Below are positions 36,831 to 48,377 of a stretch of DNA of 64,000 bases, piece by piece (positions within the stretch are counted from its first letter, which is position 1; the number at the start of each line of letters is the position of its first letter). The stretch covers positions 51,138,922 through 51,202,921 of the forward strand of contig JAKGHH010000004.1 in NCBI GenBank assembly GCA_022828595.1, written 5' to 3'. The notes under the pieces are model-generated. The model saw only the letters and a program-made list of their open reading frames with translations. It had not been told where the DNA came from and ran no database searches. The DNA comes from Nelumbo lutea (Eukaryota; Streptophyta; Magnoliopsida; Proteales; Nelumbonaceae). A program made the translations under genes and the position numbers.

Positions 36831-39800
36831 GAAACATATCTCAAAATTTTTAACATATTTAGGATTATGTTACTTGACAAAGAAACTATAGGCTACTCAT
36901 ATGAAACTAAAAGTTTGTAAATATACCCCTCTACAATGTCATACAATTAGTTTTAGGGAAAACAACTAACACAGTCATGTTGAATATCATATAGTATGCA
37001 TCTTAAACAACTAATTACATCAACATCCTAAAAAATTGACACATTTAAGCATAACTTGATATAGTTTTCCTCCTAGATGAGTTCTCATAGAAAATAGCCA
37101 TTTGAGCAACTCTAAACCAGTTCTTGCAATGACCTTGTCAAACTTGATTTTTCTTGGAGCATCCTCATTGGAAAGAGATTTGGTGATGGTGAAAACATAA
37201 AGCTCATGCAGTTAATCAAGTAAAACTTCTACTTCTTATTTGGTAGTATTATTGCTTTTACACAATTAAGGCTTAAAGAAGCTTCATTAAGTTAGTTACA
37301 TACTTAACCACACCACTACTACTCTCAATGAATTTGCTATCATCAAAACATATAGGGTCAACAACTTCATGTACATTAATTCTTCTTTTTGCAAAACATA
37401 AAAATGATAAAAATTTTAAAAATATTAATGAATTGATGAAACATAAATTTTAAAAACATTAGAAAAATATTTTCCTTTATATTGTTTATCTACAATCTTA
37501 GACTCTAGGATTAAATAAACTCGCATAGATATTTTAATTGATTCTATCATGAAAATATGGAAACTAATGTTGGATTAAAAAAGAATTTTTTTATTATTTT
37601 AAATGTATAGTTTTTTGAATCACAATCAAGAAATTAAAAAAATATATATTTATAGTTTCACCATCTAATACTAAATTAAATAAAATTTGGTCATTATTAA
37701 GTAAACCAAGCAACAATTACATACTATATCTTCTTCTTCATCAAGTTCATTAAGTGAACTTAACTTTTGTTCGCAAATTAATATTACAAACTTTCTCTTG
37801 GATAAAGAATTAGATAATTTTTTATATCTTAGCTTGATAGAAAGGACATGAACAAAATTATCCCGTCTTGACACCATGGCATGTGATCTATTAACACCTC
37901 TAGGGTGTCCACAATAGCATTTGAATCATGTTTTAGTGCAAATAACAAGGTATTAAATGAGAAAATAAGTCAAATGACAAATGAAACTTAAGAGAGATGC
38001 ATATGCCTCTGGTGCCCATAGTTGCATTAGAGTCTTGCAAATTTTGATTTTTAATTTTATTTGTATGGTATCTATGATTTTTTCCAATTCCATTGTAATT
38101 ATTTTAATTTTAGTGTACTATTTTATTTTCATTCTATTATATTTTTTCAAGTTCATTTATATTATTTCATATGTGAAATTATGATCAATTGTATACATTA
38201 AAATTCATATGGAATAAAATTTTTAGATTTTTTGCAATTTGTTGTCTATGTTGTATTCTTGTTACATTATTTTTTTAATTTTTTATTTTCTTAGTAAAAA
38301 AATGTGTCAACCTGCAAGCCTAGGCTCCCCTCCCCACATTTTCATGTCATATTGGCATGACCGCTATAACTTGAGTTAGATGAAAATGTGATCATGGATC
38401 ATGTCGACCCTATACACCCAACATTACACCTATACATTAGAGTTTAGTTTTATAGAGTAAAACCATTTACTACCGATGATAGAAACATTTTGAGGGATAG
38501 GTACTAATTCCCATGTATCAATACGAGCTTGAATTTGCATGACCGATATAATGTGAGTTGGATGAAAATGTGGATCATAGATCATATCAACCATGCACAA
38601 CCAACATTACACCTATACATTAGAGTTGAGCTTCATAGAGTCGGTCCACTTACTACCAATGATAGAAACATTTGGAAGAATAGGTACTAATTACCATGTA
38701 TCATTGTCAATAAGAGCTTGAATTTTCGGAATCTATAACTTCCTTTAAATGTAGAATAACTATAGATTGCTAATGAGTTCTAAGAATATTTGTTGAATAC
38801 AAAATAACAAAAATGAATTATGATATGAAGGAAAGCTATAGTAGTTAGGAAGATGAGAAATACAGATCAGATGACATAAAGGACGATTAAATGATGGTAG
38901 ATGATTAGTTATGGGAGGTGGAAGAATGCTTACATTGTTTAGATGGGAGGAGGAAGTAGTACATAATGGTGAAGGGGGTGGAGGTGTAAAAACAACTAGC
39001 CTCTTCTAAAAGAAGACGTGGAACGCCTTAGGAATAGTGAAGCATAAATCTATGGAACTTGTAAAGTCAACGATGTGGAGCATGGATATCAATGTCGTAA
39101 AAATTTTGACAATGTAAGTAAAAAATATTCCTTGTTTTGTTAAGTAGATGGCTACTATAACGATATTTATGCTTAACTTCTTTAGTTGACTAACCCCTCC
39201 TATTTAGTCGATTGATACTTGTTTTAACTCGATCTATCATGGTTAGTCAACTATGCATTTTTGGGAAATTGATTACTCTTCTCTAATAGGGCATTCTTAT
39301 ACCTCAATTGTTGCAATTAATTAACTATGCATTTTGGGGTAGTTGCTTATGTCTCATTGTCTAGCATATCATGCTTTGGTTGTCACACTTAGTCAACCAT
39401 ACATTTCTAGGTAGTCAACTATACTATAAAGCCTAACAATTTATACATCATTCCTCATTCGTCACAACCAACACTCTTTGAAATATTTATCCAAAGGTTT
39501 GATGATGGCTTTCAATATTGATTTTCAAGATTTTAATTTTTTTTTAAGTCTAGGAAAACCTAAGAATCAAACCTACTCTAATTGCTGGTTTCTAGAGTTG
39601 ATTGAAGCAAGTTAAATCTTGTTGAGCATCAAGGATCGTCCATCTTAAGCAACTAATTACATTATGACTTAAAAACATCATTCTTTTAAACACAACTTGA
39701 TATAATATTCCTCCTTGTTAAGTTGTTATAGCAATGAACTCTTGAACAACTTCAAAGCCTTTAAATTCTTTTTATAAGTTGTCCATGCTTGGAATAACTT

Positions 39801-40070
39801 TATTGGAGAGATTAAAGACAGAATTGAAAATATAAAGCTCCGATAATTGATTCAAGCAATGCTTCCACCTCTTCATCTCTGTTTGTAATTTGTTTAATAC
39901 AATTGTAGATTACATAAGCTTACTTAAGTTAGCTATGTACTTAACACACCATTAAGGCAAGATTGTTGTGATTAAATCGCATGATTTCTCAATGAGTTTT
40001 GAAACTCACCAAATTCCATATCAAAATAATCGCCTCCAAAGTCATACGAGACCAAACATCACTGCATATC
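36830..40070 (-). mobile_element. Second Sirevirus-like relic region
   Basis: Two diverged copies of a minus-strand coding-like module lie at about 37060-37300 and 39680-39890. Each reads roughly EV.(A/V)LL..L.ELY.F.....LSN and ends GG(K/I)LYQV. A palindromic agtcaact cluster lies at 39200-39430. The same kinds of cluster mark the element at 20-31 kb, hence the grouping. No gag or pol domain was found, and I cannot name the module. Confidence 0.35.
38355..38717. repeat. Tandem duplication of about 182 bp
   Basis: Two adjacent copies, each starting gcatgaccg and ending gagcttgaatt, share blocks such as acattacacctatacattag and gatagaaacattt. They differ by roughly one base in eight. Confidence 0.75.
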
Positions 40071-40468
40071 AATTTAAAGGAATAGTAACATGTTCAATAC
40101 AATAAGGAAATAGCGATATATAACTTTTACTAAATTAAAACAATACAAAATGTAAGATTTACTATTATTAGAAAAAGAAAATAACCTTAGGTAACAAACA
40201 TCCAAACTAAAATAAAGACTCAAGTTTATTAACACAAGGATGACTAAGATGCTAAATATGTCAGCCCCATTTGTCAAGTTTCTCTGTGTAAGCTATTAGC
40301 CTTTTAGAAGCTTGGAAACTCATTTTTACGTCTTCCTTTGTTTGGTTAGAGAAAGTTTTTCACGCCAAAAGATGCAAGATCATTTTCAGTATTATTTTGA
40401 GAAGCTAAAAATGGAGATTCTCACATTTTTGCCCTCTCTGAGCTTACTCATATGTGTACCAAAATACC

Positions 40469-40513
40469 CATTCTTCTTCTTCTTCTTCTTCTTCTTCTTC
40501 TTCTTCTTCTTCC
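40469..40513. repeat. (TTC)n microsatellite
   Basis: About fifteen ttc units. The apparent poly-Phe and poly-Ser reading frames across it are artefacts of the repeat. Confidence 0.95.
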
Positions 40514-40619
40514 TTCGCCTCCTCTACATCATCTTTCTCCTTCCTTATCTTCTTCCTCCACCTCCTCTTTTACATTTTCTTTTTTCTTTCGCCACCTCAT
40601 CATAAAATTTTGCTAATTT

Positions 40620-41190
40620 TTCAGCATATAGGGGAATTTTTTAATTGCATCATGATATAACATGCTTTTATCATAGGTATTTATTTCGAAACATGCATCG
40701 TGGTATAAATAAATTTTGTTGATTTCCCTATATACGGTGGATTTTCTAATTATATCATGGCATAACATGAAATTTATTTCCTGACATACAATGGATTTTT
40801 CGATTGCATAATGGCATAATATGAATTTCACTAATTTCTTAGCATATAGTGGGTTTTCTAATTGCATCATGACATAACATGAATTTTGCTGATTTCTTAG
40901 CATATAATGAATCTTCTAATTGCATCATGGCATAACGTGGGTGTTGTTGATTTCCCAGCATACAATGAATTTCCCAATTGCTTCGTAGCATAATATGCAT
41001 TTATCATTATAGGTATTTTATTTTAAAATTGCATTATAGCATAACATGAATTTTGTTAATTTTGTAGCATATAGTGGATTTTTTTATTACCCTGTAACAT
41101 AACGCACTTTTATCATCGTGTGTTTTATTTTGAAATTAAATCATGACATATTATAAATATTATTGATTTCTCGTCATACAATGCATCATG
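40620..41190. repeat. Diverged minisatellite, unit about 58 bp
   Basis: About nine or ten degenerate units each contain, in order, agcatatagtgg, attttctaattgcatcatgg, cataacatgaat and ttgctgatttc. Unit length varies by insertions such as tttatcataggtattta. It follows directly on a TTC microsatellite. Confidence 0.8.
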
Positions 41191-41254
41191 GTATATTATT
41201 TTTACTTCCACTGAAAAGCATACTTAGAAAAAAGTCTGGTTAGAAAAATAGGTT

Positions 41255-41618
41255 TTAATGTTGATTGCTATTGCAACCTTTATGGAGAGGAAGAGGCTTT
41301 AAAGCACATATTTAAAAGTTGCTTGATTGCTACACATACTTAATTCGCTATTAGACCCAATATTGAGGGCTAAATGATTTAGACTCCTCGCTATAAGAAT
41401 GATGGTTTAACATTTGTAAAGATGATATGACTAGAGTGGAAAGGAAATGTGTGTTTATTCTCTAGCATCTTTGGAATAAGAAAAACCAGAAAAGTTTTAA
41501 TAATGCCTTAGTCCTCCGATAATTGTTTTAGAAAAGGCATTTAAATCCTCTCAAGAAAGCCACAAGCATATTAACAATCCTAGTATGGATAAAATTGTTA
41601 AGATTTGGAAGACTATTT
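41255..41618 (+). pseudogene. L1 LINE ORF2 relic, zinc-finger part
   Basis: The frame CYCNLYGEEEALKHIFKSCL matches the C-terminal zinc-binding block (C..C..E.E...H....C) between reverse transcriptase and RNase H in plant L1 ORF2. It runs up to the copia LTR at 41619. An RNase H-like continuation appears directly after the other LTR, at about 49697. Confidence 0.65.
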
Positions 41619-41826
41619 TGTGGCTATTGAGAATATGCAATAGCCTCTTTGTATTCGGGCACCCTAGTAAGGGTGAACTTGTACTTTCATCCACATTATA
41701 AATTTTTAGTTTATGGTGTGAATAGAAACTCGAGACACACCTTGATAACATTTTTTCTTTTTTTCTTCCCCTTCTTCTCCTCTTTTCTATTCTTATTCCT
41801 TTGTTTTTAGGCTTAACCTTATATAA
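41619..41826 (+). repeat. 5' LTR of the copia element
   Basis: It starts tgtggctattgagaatatgc and shares with 49431-49695 the blocks agaatatgcaat, ctaagtaagggc-like text (here cctagtaagggtgaacttg), gagacacacctt and tttttaggcttaacctta. Confidence 0.8.
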
Positions 41827-41828
41827 CT

Positions 41829-41840
41829 TGGTATCATAGC
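41829..41840 (+). other. Primer-binding site of the copia element
   Basis: tggtatcatagc matches the plant initiator-Met tRNA primer-binding site TGGTATCAGAGC at 11 of 12 bases and lies right after the 5' LTR. Confidence 0.75.
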
Positions 41841-42319
41841 TCATCTGGATTCAGGGTAAGCTTCTATTGGTGTTTGTAACCCTATAAGCAATCTTTTGAC
41901 ATCAGGCCACCCTAACTTTATAGATATTTTGGTATGGGTTTCACCTTCATGCAAAACCTTTGTGATTTGTTACGAGTTTTCCAAAAGGAAATTTACAAAA
42001 AAAAATCAACTTTGAATTTAAGGTTGTTTTATCACCTTTAATGGAGTGTTTCTCCTTCAAACCAATTTTATCTAGCTCATTTTTATATTTTTAGGAAGAT
42101 GGGAAGTGGTCCAATAATTTTTTGAACCTTAGAAATTTTTTTGGGTTTTTTCTTCTTCCTATATTTTTCTCCCTATACTATTCTTGGAGTTGTTGCCTTT
42201 TAGTCGTATGTTGGTTCTTCCTTTGGCCTTGTTGTGTGCTAGTAGTGCATTGGAACCCTTTGTGACTTTTAAAATTATTCTTAATTAAGGAATAAAAGCT
42301 TTTAAGTATGTTCACTTGG

Positions 42320-42775
42320 TTTCCAAAGTGTTTCTAGAAAACGTGTTTACCTCTAGTGGCATGATAACCACTATGAAACTTAATAGAAGAAACTTCCTAG
42401 AATGGTCCCAATCAGCTAAGCTCACAATTGGGAGAAGAGGTAAGTGGGGTTTTATCACTAGAAAGGAAATCAAGCTTAAATTAGAAGACCTAAAGTTTGT
42501 TAAATGGGAGCAAGACAACTTGATGGTAATGTCATGGCTAATTTGCTCCATGCAACCACATATAGCCCACAACTATTTGTTCTTATCCACTACATAAAGG
42601 ATATTAAGGATAGGGTCACGACTACTATTCTTAAGCCAAAAACATTGCTCGAATTTATCAGCTTTGTAGGGGAGAGAACTGTAATTATGTAGCTCTCCTC
42701 GTAACAGTCCTTGTGGGAATAAACAAATCATTTGGAGGCCTTAAGAGTGGAATGATCCAGAAGATGGGGAATAGT
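42320..42775 (+). pseudogene. copia gag relic, N-terminal part
   Basis: The frame reads MITTMKLNRRNFLEWSQSAK, then KLEDLKFVKWEQDN and MVMSWLICSMQP. This is the usual copia gag start (L.G.NY..W......G). It continues with shifts until the first hAT-like insertion. Confidence 0.75.
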
Positions 42776-42782
42776 ATAGGAA

Positions 42783-43162
42783 TAGACTTGTTCATGGGTC
42801 GGGTAGCCCGATGGCCTGCACCCTAGTCGGGCTTGGACAAGTAATTAGGCCTACGGGCCCAAAACACTAAGCCTGATTGTGTGTCGGACCGAGCTTGGGA
42901 TTTGTCAAAAAAGCCAGGCCCAAACCCGACTAGGCCCAACTCATTTATATAATATAAAATATTTAATATTTATTATAATATATACATTAATAATTTAATA
43001 TATACATTTTTTTATTTTTTTCTTTATAATTTCTCTCTCTATTCAGCCACTTTAGCAACGGAATGAGCTGTATACTTTGGGCTCGAGCCTTAAAAAAATT
43101 TGTTAATGCAGAGTGAAAGCTCGGCCCGAGCCTAGCCCGAGCCTAGCCCATGAACAGGTCTA
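42783..43162. mobile_element. hAT-like element in copia gag
   Basis: Ends tagacttgttcatgggtcgg and cccatgaacaggtcta are inverted. Flanking octamers tataggaa (42775-42782) and tgtaggaa (43163-43170) match at 7 of 8. The interior repeats gcccgagcctagcccga words and an AT-rich core. A 64-bp relic with the same ends lies at 50030-50093. Confidence 0.8.
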
Positions 43163-44452
43163 TGTAGGAAATATGTTGAGAAGGACCATGTTAAAATCTA
43201 AATTTGACTTTACTCGACAATATATCCTAAGTGAAAACATTGTTTCTCTTGCTGCTACCTACTCCCTAATGTAGGGTGAAGAGTGTAAGATAGCAACCAT
43301 GGTTGAAAATTCTGCTTTCATGTCATCTAAGTCCAAGCAAAGCAATAATAAGTCTATAATCATTGAGAGGTCTGATGATGTAATTTGTTAATATTGCAAG
43401 AAGCCCAAGCATACTAAGGATAAATGTTAGAAGCTCCATCCTCACTTGAAGCTTGAAAAGTTTAAGACATAAAAGAAGGGCAATGCACACTTGGTTGTAG
43501 TTCGTAATCCTTCCAATGAATATACTAAGTTAGGTATTATACTTGCTTGCCTCTCCACTAATAACCCATGGATTGTTGACTCTAAGACTAGTGCCCACAT
43601 AAACTAGTATGTTTTCCTCTTTTTCTTCCTATACATTGACCACTAGGAAAGGTAAAGTTACAATTGCTAACGGATCCCGGACCCCTATCTCCGATTTGGG
43701 TGAAGTTAAATTTGTCCACAACTTTTCCTTAAAATCTGCCCTTCATGTTCCCTAGTTGTGACTTCCTACCCATTGTGTTTTTCAGGACCTGAGCATGGGG
43801 AGGATAATTGAAAGTGAACTCAAATTTGAGAGAGTCTACCTTTTTGATAAAGCTCTGGAACAAGGAATGTTATGTCAGGTTGAATCCTTTACAAGTAAAA
43901 ATTTGAGTTTTTTGCAACTATGGCATTATCGTCATGGTCATGTATTTTTGGTTTTGTTAAAATTTTGTTTCCAAAGTTGTTTGGGTCAGTATTAAACTTG
44001 AGTCCTAATTGTGAAGTTTGTCAATTGTCAAAACAATATGGAACCGCATATTTTGCAAGTAATAGAAGAAGCAATGTTGCCTTTCATTTGATCCACACTA
44101 ATGTCTAGGGCCATATACTAATCCTTGTATGGAAGGTTACAAGTATTTCATTCTTTTCATTGATGATTATTCTTGACACACCTAGCTCTACTTGATATAG
44201 AATTGGGATGAGGTTCCTAAAATTGTCCAAAATTTCATGAATATGGTGGAAACACAGTTTGAGAAGATAATTAAAATAATAAGATCTAATAATGCAAAAG
44301 AATACTTTGAAAACCAACGACAAGTATTTCTTGAAGAAAAGTGAGTCATCCACTAGAGTTCATGCACTCCTATTCCAAAATAGAATGGGATTATTGAGAG
44401 AAAGAATAGGAATTTTGTTGAGGTTACTAGAGGGTTATTGTTTCAAACTCAT
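43163..44452 (+). pseudogene. copia gag zinc knuckle, protease and integrase relic
   Basis: Continues gag. The knuckle is at about 43385-43430 (C, YCKKPKHTKDKC, with stop codons in place of two residues). Protease core WIVDSKTSAHI is at about 43572, where the catalytic D-S/T-G is changed to DSK. The pre-integrase block LWHYRHGH lies near 43918, and the integrase core YKYFILFIDDYS near 44130. RSNNAKEYF near 44285 corresponds to the second catalytic aspartate region (D to N). Frameshifts separate these blocks. Confidence 0.75.
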
Positions 44453-44460
44453 GTTCCCAG

Positions 44461-46110
44461 TAGAGGTGTAAATCGAGCCGGGCTACCCACGGGCTGTGCC
44501 AGGCCTGGCACAATGGTCCATCTCGTGCTAGGTTAGGGGTTCAAGGTCCATGGGTCGGCACAACACGGCATGACTGTTCGTACCATGCCGCCCGCAGCTC
44601 GTCATGAGCGGGCACAACATAGCCCGCAAGGCCCATAGCGGGCCACACTCAGCCCATTCGCAAACAAGCCGTTGGGCCAACCCCCAATGGCTAGTTTCAA
44701 CTTTTTGAGGGATTTTTTACATAAATACCCCCCTAACAATCAACACTCAACAATTCTCTTATTCTCTTAATCTCTTCAGTCTTCCCTCTCTCAGTCTCTC
44801 TTAGTCTCTCATACATTCCCTACAATCTGAGTGAACTCTGATAGTCTCATAGTCTGATTGGCTAATTGTCTGATTATCAAAGTTAGCAATTTGGGAGGCT
44901 TGGAGTCTTGGACGTTGTCTCGTTGAAATCAAGTTGGGATTCTGAACCGACAATCCGGGGTAAGTCCAATTAAATTAGTTTTACTTTTTTAAAATTTGAA
45001 AAAAAATGGCCAGCTCTTCCCAAAACCCCAAGTTTAGTAGCCCAATTTGGAAAATATTTAAAATAGAGGATATTTAGGGGAAGGGGAAAATAACAATTTG
45101 CCAAAAATGAATAAAAGACTTTAGCTATTGTAGCAAGGGTGGTAGTGGCCATTTGACTAGATATTTTCTCACACATGAGAAGGAAGAAGAAATAATCCAC
45201 AATTTAAATGAATTGTTGAAATAATGGAAAATAAATTTTAAAAATTTTGAGAGAAGTCAAAGAACATTTTTCGCCACCAATCCCACCATGGCACATGATC
45301 CGTGATCTACTAACCCCTCTTGTGTCTACAAGCTACAGTTCCATCGGAGTCTTGTTTAGTTGTTTTAGTGCATGACCTGCAGGTACCACTATACCAAGGT
45401 TGGCTAGATGCAATCATGAATCATGATGCATAATATACATTACAACTTTACAATTATAAGACAAAGGAGGGCATGATACTACTACATATATCGGATATTT
45501 CACCTGAAGCAGATGATGTAAGTGTTTGTGAATGCTTTCATCATAATGTATATGTAAGTTTTGTTTAAATGTAAATTTTAACAAATAACCCATAATTTTT
45601 TATTTTTTTTCAAATCATTGTAAATTTTGTTTTAATTTTATTTAATTTATTTGCTATTAATGTAATTTTGTATTTTCAATTTGTAACTATATTGTATTTT
45701 TTATATTTTATTAATTTATTCCATTTTCATATTTCATTCATCCAAGTATGAAGTATGAGCTATCCAACCATTGTATATTTCAATATTTGTATGCTTTGTA
45801 ATTTGTATCATTATTCATACAAATTTAAATGAATTAAAATTCCTATTTGAATTGTTTTATACTTTTATTTATGTATTTATTGGATAATCGTAAATTTATG
45901 TCTTGATATCCATTTAGTCTAGCTTGGTTTGGCACAGGCCCAAGGCCTACCCTGTGGCCCAGCCCAGCCTAGGCCTGCGGCACGGCACGAGCCCACACGG
46001 GCCTGGGCCGTGGGCCATGCCGAACTGACCCCCATAATTTTCACCAAGAAGGGCGGCATGGCCCGTGATGGCTCACAGACTACCCACGGGCGGTCCACTT
46101 TACACCTCTA
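44461..46110 (+). mobile_element. hAT-derived element with BED zinc-finger remnant
   Basis: Ends tagaggtgtaaatcgagccg and cactttacacctcta are inverted, with cccacgggc inside each. Flanking octamers gttcccag (44453-44460) and gttcccac (46111-46118) match at 7 of 8. At 45006-45230 the plus strand encodes a BED-type finger: SPIWKIFKIEDI, an intact first Cys (ICQK), a stop where the second Cys is expected, then DFSYCSKGGSGHLTRYFLTH. The plant hAT transposase starts with such a finger. No catalytic domain follows. It splits the copia integrase. Confidence 0.85.
45006..45230 (+). pseudogene. BED zinc finger of a hAT transposase, broken
   Basis: The frame opens with an ATG and 22 residues, then has an in-frame stop, and a second stop at the position of the second zinc cysteine. 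Both histidines of the finger (GHL...LTH) remain. DNA binding by this finger is known for the family; this copy cannot encode it. Confidence 0.7.
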
Positions 46111-46118
46111 GTTCCCAC

Positions 46119-46880
46119 TCATTTTTTGGGAGATGCTATTGAGGCGTTTGTTTATCTCATTAACTTACTTCCATCAAGGAGCCTCAAACTTCAATCTTCT
46201 CATCAATTATTTTTTTCTGATGAACTACCTTTCTTTCTCCCTCTTAGGGTTGTTGGTTGCCTTTACTTTGTTCATGATATGAGTCCCTTAGACACAAATT
46301 TGATCCTAAGTCTATCAGATGTGTTTTCTTTGGTTATTCTCCTGTCCAAAAAGGGCCATCACTACTTTGATCCTTAATCTGAAATGAGATATGTTTCTAA
46401 GGATGTTACATTCATCAAATCCTCCACCTTTTTCCTGTCATCTCATCCTTCTCTTTAGGGGAGAATGTCAATTCAGACTAGATTCCCTTCTGTCTTCTTG
46501 TTTTGGACTCATCTTCTACTTCTAATCCATCTTCTATTACCATTCCTTCACCTCCTCCTCCCCCTCTTGTGTATCATCCTCGGTCTTGGCAACAATTTTT
46601 TATTAGGTGATAGAAAAAGGTGGCTCCTAATGCTGAATGTTCATCACTCAAGTAACCTTGATCCTACTCTTCTTAAACCTATTGATGCTCCTATCATTGA
46701 TCCTAACATTGATCTTCCATTGCCATCCGCAAGGGAAAGATAAAATGCACCAACTATCCCATCACCAATTATGTCCTATCATTGATCCTAACCTTGATCT
46801 TCCAATGCCATCCGCAAGGGAAAGATAAAGTACACCAACTATCCCATCACCAATTATGTTTCCTATGATGCTCTTTCACC
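46119..46880 (+). pseudogene. copia integrase C-terminal part and linker
   Basis: It resumes with LGDAIEAFVYLINLLPSR, HQLFFSDELP and VGCLYFVHD, the conserved GDA..TA.YLINR.PS...L...P / FGC..FVH blocks of copia integrase, then the pro/ser-rich linker. An 85-bp tandem duplication (cctatcattgatcctaac at about 46690 and 46775) lies in the linker. Confidence 0.75.
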
Positions 46881-46899
46881 CTCTTATTGTGCTTATATC

Positions 46900-47660
46900 T
46901 CAACTATCTCTTTTGTTTCTATTCTTCATAGTATTACAAAAGCAGTGCAATCACCTCATTTGAAACAAGCTATAAATCTAAAGATGGATGCCATTATAAA
47001 GAACTTGACTTTGAGCTTGTTTCTCTACCCAAGGATAAATATATAGTTGGATGTAAGTGGGTGTATACAATCAAACACAAGATTGATGGCTCCATTGAAA
47101 GATATAAGGCACGATTGGTAGCCCTAGGGTATACCCAGACTTATGACATTGATTATTAGGAATTGTTTGTTCTAGTGGCTAAAATGAGTTCTATCCGTGT
47201 GATTTTGTTTCTTGTGGCACACTTCTCTTGGCTTTTATATCAAATGGATGTGAAAAATGCCGCTCTTAATTGGGACCTACAAGAGGGAGTTTATATGGAC
47301 TTGCCACCATGAGTGAGCCTTCCTAATAGTAAGGGAAATGTTTGTCACTTAAAGAAGTCCTTGTATGGACTTAGGAAATCTCCTAGAACTTGATTTGATA
47401 GATTTAGAAGACCAATGTTGATAGTTGGGTTCTCTCAATCTCAGGCTGATCATACTTTGTTCATAAGAAGGCATGATGGTTGGGTGACTAGGCTGATAGT
47501 TTATCTAGACAATATTATTTTGACTGGAGATGACATCTCTAAAATTTCTTAGTTGAAATATATTTCTTGCCTTTGAGTTTGAAGTCAAGGACCTTGGTAA
47601 TTTTAAATACTTTTTGTAATTGAAGTAGCAAGATCAAAGAAGGGTATTTTCATTTCTCAA
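46900..47660 (+). pseudogene. copia reverse transcriptase relic
   Basis: Blocks in order: LVSLPKDKY-like text, GCKWVYTIKHKIDGSIERYK, ARLVALGYTQTYDIDY, QMDVKNAALNWDLQEGVYM, LKKSLYGLRKSPR and LIVYLDNIILTGDD. The catalytic YVDD box is changed to YLDN and QMDVK keeps its Asp. Several stops lie between blocks. Confidence 0.8.
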
Positions 47661-48374
47661 AGAAAATATGTTTTTTTATTTGTTCCAAAATGTTGGAAAA
47701 TTGGTGTTTAAATCAGTTGGAACCCCAATTAATCCTAACCACAAGTTGAATGTCATAGATGGAGATGTTCTTCCAGATAGAGAGGTCTATCAAAGATTGG
47801 TTGGTCGTCTTCTCTATCTATGTTTGACAAGACCAGATATATCCTATTCAATCAATGTGGTTAGTTAGTATATGCATGAGCCCAAAACCTCTCACATGCA
47901 AGCTGCCAATAGGATTCCACTTACCTGAAGTGTCTTCACAAAGGAATTTTATACTCCAATCATGTGCATTTGAAAATTGAGGTCTTCATAGATGCAGATT
48001 GGGCAGGGCCAATGGATGAGAGATCTACTTATAACTATTGTGCCTTAGTTGGGGGCAATGTGATATCTTGGAGGAGCAAGAAGCAATCTTTTGTTGCTCA
48101 CTCTAGTGCATAGGCAAAATACATGGCAATGGCTTATGGGGTTCCAGAGTTGCTGTAGTTGAATATCTTGATAACAGAAATGAAATTCCAACAAAAAATG
48201 CTATGAAACTTTACTATGACAATTAGGCAACTATAAATATTACTCATAATCATAATCAACATGATCATACAAATCATATTGAAGTGGATAGGCATTTCAT
48301 TTGAGAGAAATTTGATAATGGACAATTTTGTTTTCCATTTGTAAGATTTGAGGATCAACTTGTTGAGTGCTTAC
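47661..48374 (+). pseudogene. copia RT end and RNase H relic
   Basis: YQRLVGRLLYLCLTRPDISYSINVVS at 47790-47868 (seen as an open stretch) is followed by VFIDADWAG, then SRSKKQS-like and HSSA blocks. The tail HNHNQHDHTNHIEVD-like text covers the (T/N)KHIEVD block. A PIF/Harbinger-like element cuts it at 48378, and it resumes briefly at 49355-49425. Confidence 0.75.
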
Positions 48375-48377
48375 TAA

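Noticed and set aside
40312..40660. Open frames with poly-Phe or poly-Ser over a TTC tract
   Set aside because: They are created by the microsatellite and have no domain or partner exons.
40620..41190. CRISPR-like array
   Set aside because: Units are about 58 bp, degenerate along their whole length, with no alternation of identical repeats and unique spacers, and the context is a plant nuclear genome.
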